Assembly: GCF_010725885.1 (NCBI RefSeq)
Contig: NZ_AP022600.1
Span: forward strand, 6,076,001 to 6,140,000
From: Mycolicibacterium tokaiense
GTDB taxonomy: Bacteria; Actinomycetota; Actinomycetes; Mycobacteriales; Mycobacteriaceae
Direction: 5' to 3'
Length of the DNA stretch: 64,000 nucleotides
Shown: positions 25,793-35,877 of the stretch, in pieces
Position numbering within the stretch: the first letter of the stretch is position 1
Layout: the number at the start of each line of letters is the position of its first letter
Program-made: the position numbers and the translations under genes
The notes under the pieces: generated by a model
What the model saw: the letters and a program-made list of their open reading frames with translations, nothing else
Told to the model about the DNA's origin: nothing
Databases searched by the model: none

Positions 25793-28700
25793 GGTCGCCC
25801 GTCGGCGTCGGCACCCACCCAGGACGCGGTGAGTTCGGCGAGTTCGTCGGTGGACAGCCCCGATGCGGTCATGGGGGCGTGGTGGACATCGGAGGCCTCC
25901 TCGGCGCCGGCCCGGTGGTCCACCGCCACCGCCAGGTCGGCCAGCACCGGGTTCTCGAAGATCATCCGGGCGGTGATCGCCAGGCCGGATTCCTTTCCGC
26001 GGGAAGCCATCTGCACCGCCAGGATGCTGTCCCCGCCCAGGGTGAAGAAATCGTCGTGCCGGTTCACCACATCCACGTCGAGCAACCCGGTCAACAGGTC
26101 GGCCAGCGCCCGTTCGGTGTCGGTGACCGGCGGCTGGGCCGGGACGGCGGCGGGCGTGCTCCGGGTGGGGCCGGGGCTGCCGAGGATCTCCAGGCGTCCG
26201 TCGGACAGCCAGCGGGCGCGGTCACCGCTGCGGTAGCACAACGAATCCGGGTTGCCGGCAGAGGGATCGGGCACCAGTCGCGACGGCCCGGGTGAGGTGG
26301 CAGCCCACTGTGCCGTGGCCAGCGGGCCGCCGGTCAGGTAGAGATCACCCACCGCACCCACGGGCACGAGGTGCAGGTCGTCGTCGAGCACGAGAGCCGT
26401 TCCCCCGCCGAACTCGTCGACGATGCGGCGCCGTTCCTCGGCGTCGGTGAGCTCCAGCTCCCCCAGCCGGGAATCCGGCTCGCCGGCGAACCAGGCCAGC
26501 ACCCGGTCCAGCCAACCCGCCAGCCGCTGCACCGTCTCGCGGCGGTACAGCTCGGGGCGGAAGATGATGTGCCCGCTGTAGCCCTCGGTGGTCGACCCCG
26601 GGGTGGCGTAGAAGTTCAAGGAGAGGTCGGCCTGGGTGAGGTCGAACGGAGGTTCCAGGGCGGTGAACGTGGTGTCGCCCTCGGGCCCGGTGTCGATGAC
26701 CCGGCCGGCGGGCAGCTGTTCGCGCACATGGACGACGACCTGGAACACCGGGTTGCGCGCCAGCGACCGGGACGGACGCAGAGCGTCGACCACCTGGTCG
26801 AACGGCAGATCCTGGTTCGCGTAGGCGCCGAGCGCCATGTCCCGGGCGCGCGCCAGGATCTCCCGCGCGGACGGGTTGCCGCTCAGATCGTTGCGCAGCA
26901 CCACGAAATTCACGAAGAACCCGATCAGCTGGTCCAGTTCGGCTTCCGTACGCCCCGCCACCGGGGTGCCGATCGCGACGTCGCGCCCGCCGCCGGCCTT
27001 GTGCAGCACCACTGCCACCGCGGCCTGCAGCAGCATGAACTCGGTGACGCCCAGTTCACGGCACAGCTCGGCCAGTATGCCCCGGGTGGCCGCTGAAACG
27101 TGCAGCGGCACCGAGTCCCCGGCCCCGGACGGCACCGGTGGGCGCGGAAAGTCGTGCGGCAGGCCGGTTTCCTCTCCCAGGCCGGCCAACGTCCGGGTCC
27201 AGTAGTCGCGCTGCGCTGCGACGATGCCGGCGTCGTCGCCGAACAACTGCCCCTGCCAGGCGCCGAAGTCCGCGTACTGCACCGGCAGCGGCGCCCAGCT
27301 GGGCTGGTCCCCGGCCCGACGCGCGCGGTAGGCGGTCAGCAGATCACTGAACAGCACGGTGGCCGACCAGTGGTCACCGGCGATGTGGTGGATCACCAGC
27401 GACAGCACGTGCCGGTCCGGGGCCGCCAGGACCGCGGCTCGGAAGGGCAGATCCTGTTCGAGGTGGAAGACGTGGGTGCGCAGCCGGTCCAGCTCTGCTG
27501 TCAGCCAGTGTTCGTCGCCGGTGCCGGTGTGGACCTCGACGGGCGCGTGCGGGCTGATCATCTGGTAGGGCACACCGTCGATCTCGCGGTAAGTGGTCCG
27601 CAGGATCTCGTGCCGGTTCACCACGTCGTTGATCGCCGCGGCCAGCGCCGCGGTGTCCACCGGTCCGCGCAGTTCCGCCGCGAACGGGATGTTGCCGACC
27701 GCGCTGGGCCCATCCACCTGGTAGGCGAACCAGCTGCGCAGCTGCGAGGCCGACAGCGGCATCGGTGTGTCGTGCGGCAGAGGCAGGAGTTTGGGCCTAC
27801 CGGGGGCGCCATTGCCCGCGGCGGCAGCATCAATGTACTCGGCGAGCGCCGAGACGGTGGCAAGTTCGAAGATCTCACGCACCCCGACTTCCACGCCGAA
27901 CCTGTCCCGGATGGTGGCCACCAGCTTGGTCGCCACCAAGGAGTGCCCGCCGAGGTCGAAGAAAGAGTCGTCGGCGCCCACCTGTTCGCGGCCCAGCAGG
28001 TCCGAGAACACCTGCGCGAGCATGTGTTCGGTGTCGGTGCCGGGGGCGCGGAACTCGGTGACGGCACCGATCTCCGGGTCCGGCAGGGCGCGGCGGTCGA
28101 TCTTGCCGTGCGCGGTGATCGGGATCTCGTCGAGCACGACGTAACCGGCGGGCACCATGTACTCCGGCAATGCTGCCGCGACCCGGGCCCGGATGCTCGC
28201 CACATCAACGGTTTCCGCGCTGTGGCCGCTGACCGGGGTGAGGTAGCCGACCAGGCTGCGGCCCAGCTGCGGCAGGTCGCTGACCACCACCACCGCCTGA
28301 CCCACGGTGGGCTCCACCGAGATGGCGGCTGCGACGTCCCCGAGTTCGATCCGGAAACCGCGGATCTTGACCTGCTCGTCGGCGCGGCCGACGAACTCGA
28401 TGTCGCCGTCGGCATTGCGCCGGGCCAGGTCCCCGGAGCGGTAGAGCCGGGCGCCCGGGGTGAACGGATCGGCGACAAAGCGCTCGGCGGTCAGGCCGGG
28501 CCTGCGGTGGTAGCCGTGGGCGACGTGGGTGCCGCCGATGTAGATCTCGCCGATCACGCCCACCGGCACGGGCTGCAGCGCGTCGTCGAGGAGGTGCAGG
28601 GAAGTGTTGATCTTCGGTGTGCCGATGGGCACGATCCGCGTGCCCTGTTTGCCCTCGACCTTGAAGCGGCTGGCGTTGATCACGGTCTCGGTGGGGCCGT

Positions 28701-30972
28701 AGAAGTTGTGCAGCAGCGCGTCGAAGGTGGCGTGGAACTTGTCGGCGACCTCGCCGGGCAGCGGCTCGCCGCCGATCGGGACCCGCCGCAGCGTGCGCCA
28801 CTCGTTGACGCCGGGCAGCGACAGGAACAGGCCCAGCAGCGAGGGCACGAAGTGCATCGCGGTGATGCCCTCGGTGCGGAGCAAATCGGTGAGATAGCCG
28901 ATGTCGCGCAAGCCGTCGGACTTGTGGATCACCAGCCGTGAGCCCATCGCCAGGGTGCCGAACACCTCCGCGATGGACACGTCGAAACTGGGTGAGGCCA
29001 CCTGCAGCAGGCGGTCGCTCTCGCCGGCGTGGTACTCGTCTTTGAACCAGACGAAGTACTCCGCGACCGGGCGGTGCGGGACCGGCACGCCCTTGGGCAG
29101 ACCGGTGGAACCCGAGGTGTAGATCAGGTAGGCGGTGTTGTCCGGTCCGACCGGGCGTACCCGGTCGGCATCGGTGGGATTGTCGGTGCGGTAGTCCTCG
29201 ACACCGGAAACCGGCTCGCGCAGCACCAGTTCGGCGTCGCAGTCGGCCAGGATGAAGGACAGCCGGTCCTCGGGGTAGGTCGGGTCGATAGGCAGGTAGA
29301 CAGCGCCGGCCTTGGCCACCCCCAGCGCGGTGACCACCAGCTCGGGCGACTTGTCGAGCAGCACGGCCACCCGGTCCTCGGCCCCGACACCCCGATCGAT
29401 CAGCCAGTGTGCCACCTGGTTGGCGGCGGCGTTGAGCTCCCGGTAGCTGATGTGGCGGCCCTCGTACACCACGGCCACGGCATCCGGCGTCCGGTCGACC
29501 TGCTCTTCCACCAGGTCGGCAAGTGTCGTGGGGGTGGTGGAGAACTCTTGGCCGTAGGTGGCGTCCCGCAACCAGGCCGCCTCCCCCGCGCTCAGGTAAT
29601 CCAACCGTGACAGCGGCGAATCCGGTTGCGTCAGAGCAGCTTCCAGCAGCTTGGTGAAGTGGTCGAGCAACTGGCGAGCCAGTGCGGGGTCGATGATCTC
29701 GACCAGGTGCTCGATCTCGATCATCAGGCCGCTGGTGTCGAATTCCACCATGAGGCCCAGCGGGAGTTGGGTCAGGTTGCCGCGCAGCTCGGCGCGTTCG
29801 CAGTGCACGCCGGGCGGGGTGAACCCGAACCGGTCCGGGCCGCGGAAACCGAAGCTGACCCGTGCCATCCGCTCGGCACCGTGCCTGCGGTCCGGGTTGA
29901 GTTCGCGCACCATCCGGTCCAGGCCGACGCGCTGGTGGGCGAACGCCCCCAGCGCGGTGTCGCCGGTGGTGGTCAGGAATTCGCGGAACGTCATGTCCGA
30001 GCGGAGGCGCAGCCGCATCGCGACCGTGTTGCCGTGATAGCCGATGACGCCCCCGGTGGTGGCGTCGCGGTTGAGCACCGGGGTCACGGTGAGGAAGTCG
30101 TCGGTGTGGGTGTAACGGTGCATCAACGCGCCGAACACCGACAGCAGAACAACGTAGGGCGTGGTGCCACTCTCGCGGGCCAGGGCGGTGATGCGCTCCG
30201 CGCTGTCCGCGGTGAGCCGCACAGCGCTGCGCGCGGATCGCCAGCTGGTGGGCACCGCCGAGCCGTGGGGTCCCGGGAGCTCCAGCGGCTCGGGCGGATC
30301 GGCCATCACCTCACGCCAGTACCGGGCGTCGGCCTCGACTGCGGCGGTGTCGTCACGGACCACCCGGGAGGGCTCGGGCCCCAGCTGCGTACCGCAGTAC
30401 GCCGCGGTGAGGTCGGTGAAGAACACCTCCCAGGAGCCGTCGTCCCACGCGATGTGATGGGCCACCAGCAGCATCACCAACTCGTCAGGCCCGGTGCGGA
30501 TGACGGTGATCCGCAGCGGGGCGTCGGCGGCGAGGTCGAACGGCGCGGCGAACTCCCGCTGCGCCAGCACCTCGAGTCGCAGTTTCCGCGACGACGCGGG
30601 CAGCGCCGACAGGTCGTGCTCGGCCCACCCGGGTCGCAGATCGGCCTGCACCGACGCGTGCGGAACCCCGAGCTCGTCGGCACGGTAGGTGGTGCGTAAC
30701 ACGCTGTGCCGGAACGTCACCGCATCCAGTGCGTCGTGCAGCCGGGCGGTGTCGACCTCGCCGGTGATCCGGTAGGACAGGCAGACGTTCAGTAGGGCGC
30801 CGCTGGGGTCGGCGGCATGCACGAAGTACATCCGCAACTGTCCCTCCGACAGCGCATCCGAGGGCGCCGTCGCGGCGGACTCGACCGACGCAGCCCGCAG
30901 GCCACGTTCGGCCAGTTTGCGGCGCAGCAGTTCCAGCCGCTGCGCATCGGTGGTGGTGTCGATGTCAGTCAC
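25789..30972 (-). CDS. mbtE: Mycobactin NRPS MbtE (C-A-PCP-C-truncated A-PCP)
   Basis: The 1727-residue NRPS has a first condensation domain (HHIAWDDGS) and a complete adenylation domain with [16 protein letters not shown] and [11 protein letters not shown] carrier with Ser1011 ([11 protein letters not shown]) follows, then a second condensation domain (HHIAGDHWS). Residues about 1525-1600 are a fragment of an adenylation domain that keeps only the [13 protein letters not shown] and YRSGDRARW parts. A second carrier with Ser1649 ([10 protein letters not shown]) ends the protein. It should activate the first lysine of mycobactin and hand the chain on to MbtC/MbtD or MbtF. GTGA overlaps occur at both ends of the gene. 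Confidence 0.95.
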   Translation of the reverse strand: MTDIDTTTDAQRLELLRRKLAERGLRAASVESAATAPSDALSEGQLRMYFVHAADPSGALLNVCLSYRITGEVDTARLHDALDAVTFRHSVLRTTYRADELGVPHASVQADLRPGWAEHDLSALPASSRKLRLEVLAQREFAAPFDLAADAPLRITVIRTGPDELVMLLVAHHIAWDDGSWEVFFTDLTAAYCGTQLGPEPSRVVRDDTAAVEADARYWREVMADPPEPLELPGPHGSAVPTSWRSARSAVRLTADSAERITALARESGTTPYVVLLSVFGALMHRYTHTDDFLTVTPVLNRDATTGGVIGYHGNTVAMRLRLRSDMTFREFLTTTGDTALGAFAHQRVGLDRMVRELNPDRRHGAERMARVSFGFRGPDRFGFTPPGVHCERAELRGNLTQLPLGLMVEFDTSGLMIEIEHLVEIIDPALARQLLDHFTKLLEAALTQPDSPLSRLDYLSAGEAAWLRDATYGQEFSTTPTTLADLVEEQVDRTPDAVAVVYEGRHISYRELNAAANQVAHWLIDRGVGAEDRVAVLLDKSPELVVTALGVAKAGAVYLPIDPTYPEDRLSFILADCDAELVLREPVSGVEDYRTDNPTDADRVRPVGPDNTAYLIYTSGSTGLPKGVPVPHRPVAEYFVWFKDEYHAGESDRLLQVASPSFDVSIAEVFGTLAMGSRLVIHKSDGLRDIGYLTDLLRTEGITAMHFVPSLLGLFLSLPGVNEWRTLRRVPIGGEPLPGEVADKFHATFDALLHNFYGPTETVINASRFKVEGKQGTRIVPIGTPKINTSLHLLDDALQPVPVGVIGEIYIGGTHVAHGYHRRPGLTAERFVADPFTPGARLYRSGDLARRNADGDIEFVGRADEQVKIRGFRIELGDVAAAISVEPTVGQAVVVVSDLPQLGRSLVGYLTPVSGHSAETVDVASIRARVAAALPEYMVPAGYVVLDEIPITAHGKIDRRALPDPEIGAVTEFRAPGTDTEHMLAQVFSDLLGREQVGADDSFFDLGGHSLVATKLVATIRDRFGVEVGVREIFELATVSALAEYIDAAAAGNGAPGRPKLLPLPHDTPMPLSASQLRSWFAYQVDGPSAVGNIPFAAELRGPVDTAALAAAINDVVNRHEILRTTYREIDGVPYQMISPHAPVEVHTGTGDEHWLTAELDRLRTHVFHLEQDLPFRAAVLAAPDRHVLSLVIHHIAGDHWSATVLFSDLLTAYRARRAGDQPSWAPLPVQYADFGAWQGQLFGDDAGIVAAQRDYWTRTLAGLGEETGLPHDFPRPPVPSGAGDSVPLHVSAATRGILAELCRELGVTEFMLLQAAVAVVLHKAGGGRDVAIGTPVAGRTEAELDQLIGFFVNFVVLRNDLSGNPSAREILARARDMALGAYANQDLPFDQVVDALRPSRSLARNPVFQVVVHVREQLPAGRVIDTGPEGDTTFTALEPPFDLTQADLSLNFYATPGSTTEGYSGHIIFRPELYRRETVQRLAGWLDRVLAWFAGEPDSRLGELELTDAEERRRIVDEFGGGTALVLDDDLHLVPVGAVGDLYLTGGPLATAQWAATSPGPSRLVPDPSAGNPDSLCYRSGDRARWLSDGRLEILGSPGPTRSTPAAVPAQPPVTDTERALADLLTGLLDVDVVNRHDDFFTLGGDSILAVQMASRGKESGLAITARMIFENPVLADLAVAVDHRAGAEEASDVHHAPMTASGLSTDELAELTASWVGADADGRP

Positions 30973-33869
30973 GTGGGGGAATCGCTTTCTTCGAAGGTGG
31001 CGACGAGCTCGCGGACGGTGATGCCGCCCAGCAAGGTCGCCAGCGCCACCGAGCGGCCGGTGACCCGCGTGATGCGCTTGCGCAGATCGAGGGCCAACAG
31101 TGAGTCCATGCCGAGGTCGAACAGAGTCGCCGCGGGGTCCAGCGGACGGTCGGCGAGGTTCAACACGCTGACCAGCTCCGCGCGCACCGCGTCGGCCGCG
31201 TGTGCTGGGCTGTCGACGGCGATGGCGCCGGCCTCGGGTTCCGCGGTGTCGAGGAAGGTACGCAGCCGATCCGGGTCGGCGCTGAGTATCAGCGGGTCGC
31301 CTGCGTGGTCACGCAGCCCGGCTTCGACGGCGGGACGGGCGGCCATCTGCTGCAGGCCGGAGCGCTCCACCCGGTTGATCTCGGCGGCGTCGATGATGTT
31401 GCTGCCCTGCCACAGTCCCCACCGCACGGAGGCACAGCGGTACCCCTGGGTGCGCAGCTGCGCGGCCAGCACGTCCAGCAGGCGGTTGGCTGCGGCATAC
31501 CCGGTGGCACTTTTGCCACCCCACACGCCGATCACCGAGGAGCACAACAGCATTCGGGCATCCGGGTGCAGCGGCCAGAGGTCGACCAGGTTTGTCAGCC
31601 CGGTGAGTTTGGCGGCGCACATCTGCTGCAGGTGTTCACCACTGACCAGCAGCCGCGGTGCGAAAGCCGCGGTACCGGCGGCGTGGATCACCAGCGACGC
31701 ACCACCGTCGGCGTACGCCTCGGCCGCGGCGGCCACCGATTGCCGGTCGGTGATGTCGCACGCGGGCGCGTGCACCTCGACGCCGGCCGGGCAGGTGCGC
31801 AGGAACTCCCGGACCGCGGGTGCGTCGGCGCCGCGGCGGCTGAGCAGGACGACGCGCCGGGCACCCCGCTCGACCAGCCGGCGCGCGAAATGCAGGGCGA
31901 TGGTGCCGGATCCACCGGTGATCACCACGTTGTCGAGCTGGTCGGCGGGCAGCGGGGGTGCGGCGTCAGGCGGGTTCTGCGTGACGTCGCGGCGCAGCAG
32001 CCCGCCGTCGCGCAGCGCCACCTCGCCGTGCGCCGAGCGTACGGCGTCCAGCAGGGTGGTGGCGTCGGTATCCCATCCCGGGAGGTCGAGATGGTGGAAC
32101 GTGTGGTCGGCGGCCTCGTGACCCAGGCTGCGGTGCATGACCGCCAACGCGGCCGGCACGGGTGCGGGGGTCGGGTCCCCTTCTCTGGCGCAGACTCCGC
32201 CCGCCGTCACCAGCCACACGTCGCGGCAGCCGGCACCCAGTGCTTCGACGTAGTCCAGCAGACCGGCGTCCACTCGGGCGGCGAGGTCGGCAGCCGCGCG
32301 GGTGACGTCGGCGCCGGTGTCGCGCGGGGCGAGCACCAGCACCAGGTCGGCGTCGGCGACCGGCACCGCGTCGGCGGCAGCCGCGCGGATGCTCTCGGCG
32401 ATCGTGTCGCCCCCACCCAGGTCGAGCACACCGATGCGTCGGTCGCCGGCACGCGCGGGCGGTGCGGGTGCCCAGGTCTCCGTGAGCACCGAGACCGTGG
32501 GTACCGGTGACATGGGTTGGGGTGCGGCCCAGAAGAACCCGGCCCGCATGGGGGCGGGGGGAAAGTCACGTAGCGCCGGAGAATGCGCCGGCGGCAGCAG
32601 GTCGATCCAGCGGTAGCCGGGATCGACGGTGGCCGCGGCGGCGATGTTGGCCGACAGCTCGTCGACCAGTGGGCGGTCCCGGTGGCCGGAGCCCACCAGC
32701 ACCGCGGGCCCCTCGGGCAGTTCAGGGGCGCTGTCAACGAGGTCGCTGAGGGCGAACAACAGCGCCGGGTGTGCGGAGAGTTCGACGAAGGCGGTCGCCC
32801 CGCATCGCAGGGCCGTGTGCAGTGCCCGGTCGAAGCGCACCGTGTTGCGCAAGTTGGTGTACCAGTAGTCGGCGAAGTCGGTGCCGGGCAGCACCACGGC
32901 GCCCGTGGCCGAGCCGATGAACTGCACGGCGCTGTCGGTGAACTCGGCCCGCGGCAGGCGTGCCTGCAGTGTGCCGCGCAGCGGCTCCAAGGCGCTGGTG
33001 TGGGCGGGGAAGTCGACGTCGATGTGCCGGGCGAAGCGGCCGCTGCGCTCGGCGTCGCGGACCAGTTCGGCGACGGCGCTGCGCTCGCCGGAAACCACCA
33101 CCGAGGAGTCCGCGTTGACCACCGAGAGCTCCAGCCACCCCGGGTTGCCGTCGATCAGTGCGCGGGCAGTGTCGGCGTCGACGCCCAGCACCGCCATCCC
33201 GTACTCGCCGGGCAGTTCGCCGACCACTGCTGCCCGCGCTGCCACCACACCCACCGCGGCGTCGGCGGTGAGGGCGCCGGCGAGGTAGGCAGCCGCCACC
33301 TCACCGAGGCTGTGGCCCACCGTCAGGTCCGGCGTCACCCCGCAGCCCCGCCACACCGCCGCCAGGGCCACAGCGTGCACGAATTGGGCTGCCTGGATCT
33401 GGATCTGGGTGAACTCCCGGGCATCGCCGCGCAGGTAGGGCCCCGGGGTGTCGTGCCCGGCCGCGGCGAACGCGGCCTCGAACACCTCGGCCGTCGCGCG
33501 GTAGTCCGACAACAACCGGTAGGCGTCGGCTCCCATACCCGGCCACTGGTTGCCCTGCCCGGGCAGCACGAAGGCCAGCCGCGGCGCGGCGGCCACACCG
33601 GAGTGCGTCACCAGCGGGTGGTCCTCCCCCGCGGCCACCGCGGTCAGTCCCGCGATCAGCTCGGCCCGGTCGGCTGCCCGGATGACGGCGCGGTACCGGC
33701 GGATTCGCCTGGTACGTAGCAGGTGTGCGGCCACCGCAGCGACGTCGACGTCGGGTCGGTCACCCAGATGACCGAGCACGGCGGCGGCGTCGGCGCGTAC
33801 CAGGTCGGCGGCGTGAGCGGACAGCACCACCGGCACGCGGCCGTCCGGGAAGGACACGGCGCGGCTCAC
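30969..33869 (-). CDS. mbtD: Mycobactin polyketide synthase MbtD (AT-KR-ACP)
   Basis: The 966-residue PKS lacks a ketosynthase, which is supplied by MbtC. An acyltransferase domain with GHSLGEVAAAYLAG (Ser187) comes first. A ketoreductase follows with ITGGSGTIALHFARRL and the YAAANRLLDVL active-site region, then an acyl carrier with Ser923 (DLGMDSLLAL). In mycobactin it builds the beta-hydroxy acid (hydroxybutyrate-type) linker between the two lysines. The GTG start overlaps mbtC by 4 bases. Confidence 0.95.
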   Translation of the reverse strand: MSRAVSFPDGRVPVVLSAHAADLVRADAAAVLGHLGDRPDVDVAAVAAHLLRTRRIRRYRAVIRAADRAELIAGLTAVAAGEDHPLVTHSGVAAAPRLAFVLPGQGNQWPGMGADAYRLLSDYRATAEVFEAAFAAAGHDTPGPYLRGDAREFTQIQIQAAQFVHAVALAAVWRGCGVTPDLTVGHSLGEVAAAYLAGALTADAAVGVVAARAAVVGELPGEYGMAVLGVDADTARALIDGNPGWLELSVVNADSSVVVSGERSAVAELVRDAERSGRFARHIDVDFPAHTSALEPLRGTLQARLPRAEFTDSAVQFIGSATGAVVLPGTDFADYWYTNLRNTVRFDRALHTALRCGATAFVELSAHPALLFALSDLVDSAPELPEGPAVLVGSGHRDRPLVDELSANIAAAATVDPGYRWIDLLPPAHSPALRDFPPAPMRAGFFWAAPQPMSPVPTVSVLTETWAPAPPARAGDRRIGVLDLGGGDTIAESIRAAAADAVPVADADLVLVLAPRDTGADVTRAAADLAARVDAGLLDYVEALGAGCRDVWLVTAGGVCAREGDPTPAPVPAALAVMHRSLGHEAADHTFHHLDLPGWDTDATTLLDAVRSAHGEVALRDGGLLRRDVTQNPPDAAPPLPADQLDNVVITGGSGTIALHFARRLVERGARRVVLLSRRGADAPAVREFLRTCPAGVEVHAPACDITDRQSVAAAAEAYADGGASLVIHAAGTAAFAPRLLVSGEHLQQMCAAKLTGLTNLVDLWPLHPDARMLLCSSVIGVWGGKSATGYAAANRLLDVLAAQLRTQGYRCASVRWGLWQGSNIIDAAEINRVERSGLQQMAARPAVEAGLRDHAGDPLILSADPDRLRTFLDTAEPEAGAIAVDSPAHAADAVRAELVSVLNLADRPLDPAATLFDLGMDSLLALDLRKRITRVTGRSVALATLLGGITVRELVATFEESDSPT

Positions 33870-35152
33870 TCGGGCACCGCCACGATGAGGTGGGAGTTGG
33901 TACCGCTCATCCCGAAGGCGGTCACCGCACCCACGCGGTACCCGCCGGCGGCGACCCAGGGGGTGAGTTTGTCGGCCAGGCGCAGACCTTGTGCCTCCCA
34001 GTCGATTTCGCGGCTCGGCTCGTCGACGTGAAGGGTCGGGGGGACCGCGGCATGCTGGGCGCTCACCAGTACCTTGGCCAGGCCGAGTGCGCCCGCGGCG
34101 GCCTGGGAGTGGCCGACATTGGACTTCACCGAACCCAGCAGCGGACCCCGGCGCGGGGTGGTGGCTCCGTAGGTCCGGCTCAGCGAGTGCAGTTCGGTGC
34201 GGTCCCCGAGCACCGTGCCGGTGCCGTGTCCTTCCACCATGCCCACCTGGTCGGGGGTCAGCCCGGCCCGGTCGAGCGCCCGCCGGAACAGTCGTACCTG
34301 TGCCGTCTCACTGGGGGCGGTCAACCCGGTGGTGCGGCCGTCCTGGTTGACGGCGCCGGCGCGGATCTCGCCCAGGATGGTGCGGCCGTCCCGCAGCGCG
34401 GCGGAGCGCCGCTGCAGCAGGAACATGCCCGCGCCCTCGGCCCAGACCGTGCCGCTGGCGTGTGCGCTGTACGGGCGACACCGCCCGTCGTCGGAGAGTG
34501 CGTGCTGCTTGGCGAACTCGACGAAGAACCCGGGTGAGTTCATCACACACACCCCGCCGGCCAGCGCCAGATCGCACTCGCCCGCCACGATCGCTGTGAC
34601 CGCTGTGTTGAGCGCCACCAGGGCCGACGCACAGGACGCGTCGATGGTCAGCGCCGGTCCGGCCAGGTCCAGCGTGTAGGCGATCCGTCCGGAGATCACG
34701 CCCAGCGCCGTCCCGGTGATGAGGTGGCCGGTCTGATCGGTGTAGTCGCTCAGATCGGGACCGAACCGGGTGACCGACGCCCCGACATAACACCCGACAT
34801 CGTGGCCGGCCAGCTCGTCGGGATTGATGCCCGCGTTCTCCACGGCGCGCCAGGCGACCCGCAGCGCCACCCGCTGCTGAGGGTCCATGGCGACGGCCTC
34901 ACGCGGAGAGATGCCGAAGAACTCGGGATCGAACGAAGCTGCGTCGGTGAGGAACCCACCGAGATCATGGACCGGCTTGAAGCCGTCACGGCGGGAGCCG
35001 TCGATGATGTCGCGGACCGGCCAGCCCCGGTCGGTGGGAAACGGGCCCAGTGCCTCGCGCTGTTCGGCCAGCAGTGACCAGAAACCCGGAGCTGAGTCCA
35101 CCCCGCCGGGGGCTTCGACGGCCATGCCCACGATCACCACGGGGTCGGTCAT
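33866..35152 (-). CDS. mbtC: Mycobactin ketosynthase MbtC
   Basis: A free-standing beta-ketoacyl synthase of 428 residues. The active-site cysteine is Cys174 (DASCASAL) and the two catalytic histidines lie in EGHGTGTVLGD and SNVGHSQAAAG. It pairs with MbtD, which has no KS, to extend the chain by one acyl unit. The ATG start overlaps the mbtT stop (ATGA) and the stop overlaps the mbtD start (GTGA). Confidence 0.95.
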   Translation of the reverse strand: MTDPVVIVGMAVEAPGGVDSAPGFWSLLAEQREALGPFPTDRGWPVRDIIDGSRRDGFKPVHDLGGFLTDAASFDPEFFGISPREAVAMDPQQRVALRVAWRAVENAGINPDELAGHDVGCYVGASVTRFGPDLSDYTDQTGHLITGTALGVISGRIAYTLDLAGPALTIDASCASALVALNTAVTAIVAGECDLALAGGVCVMNSPGFFVEFAKQHALSDDGRCRPYSAHASGTVWAEGAGMFLLQRRSAALRDGRTILGEIRAGAVNQDGRTTGLTAPSETAQVRLFRRALDRAGLTPDQVGMVEGHGTGTVLGDRTELHSLSRTYGATTPRRGPLLGSVKSNVGHSQAAAGALGLAKVLVSAQHAAVPPTLHVDEPSREIDWEAQGLRLADKLTPWVAAGGYRVGAVTAFGMSGTNSHLIVAVPE

Positions 35153-35877
35153 GCGGCCACCCGTGCTGCGAGGGCGTCGAGGTGCTGGTGCAGGTAGAAG
35201 TGCTCGCCGTCGAACAGCTCGAAGGTGAACGCGCCGTCGGTGTGTGACGCCCAGGTGCGCAAGGAGTTCTCGGCCACCCGGGTGTCGGCGGTGCCGCCGA
35301 CTGCGTGGATGTCGGCGGGCACTCGCACGTCGGCATCACGGGCATAGGTGTTCCAGGCCCGGTAGTCGGCGCGGATGGACGGCAGCAGCATGTCGATGAA
35401 GTCGGCGTCGGCGAGCAACCGCGGGTCCGTGCCACCGAGGGCCACCACGTCGCGCAGCAGCTCCCGGTCGGTGGTGGGCACCCGCGGCGCCGCGGCCGCG
35501 GTGGACGGTGCGTCGCTGGCCGAGGCCCACAGCTGCTGCACCGGGACCCCCTGGGAATGAGCGGTTCTGGCGAACTCGAACGCCACCAGGGCGCCCATAC
35601 AGTGTCCGAACAGGCGCAATGGGGCGAGCGCGGACCAGTCCGCGGCGCCGAACAGATCGGCGGCCAGGTGTTCCAGCGTCGGCGCGGGCGGCTGTGTGAG
35701 GCGTTCTGCGCGCTGCGGATACTGCACGATGTAGGCGTCGGCCCCGGCGTGCGCCAGCGCCGTCGCAAAATCCCGGTACGTCGCGGCGGCTCCCCCGGCG
35801 TGCGGGAACACCACCACCGACACGGTGCCGCCGCCGGGGAATCGTTTGATCCACGGCTGGAATTCGAGCCGGCCCAT
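35149..35877 (-). CDS. mbtT: Stand-alone thioesterase MbtT with cysteine nucleophile
   Basis: The 242-residue type II thioesterase (alpha/beta hydrolase) has an oxyanion-region VVFPHAGGAA, a nucleophile elbow LFGHCMGALVAF with Cys93 in place of the usual serine, and a probable catalytic histidine in DGEHFYLH (His226). In M. tuberculosis a thioesterase domain is fused to the end of MbtB. Here it is a separate gene whose ATG shares one base with the mbtB stop (TGATG). It probably removes misloaded or stalled acyl groups from the carriers. The longer frame to 36060 lies within mbtB and is rejected. Confidence 0.9.
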   Translation of the reverse strand: MGRLEFQPWIKRFPGGGTVSVVVFPHAGGAAATYRDFATALAHAGADAYIVQYPQRAERLTQPPAPTLEHLAADLFGAADWSALAPLRLFGHCMGALVAFEFARTAHSQGVPVQQLWASASDAPSTAAAAPRVPTTDRELLRDVVALGGTDPRLLADADFIDMLLPSIRADYRAWNTYARDADVRVPADIHAVGGTADTRVAENSLRTWASHTDGAFTFELFDGEHFYLHQHLDALAARVAA

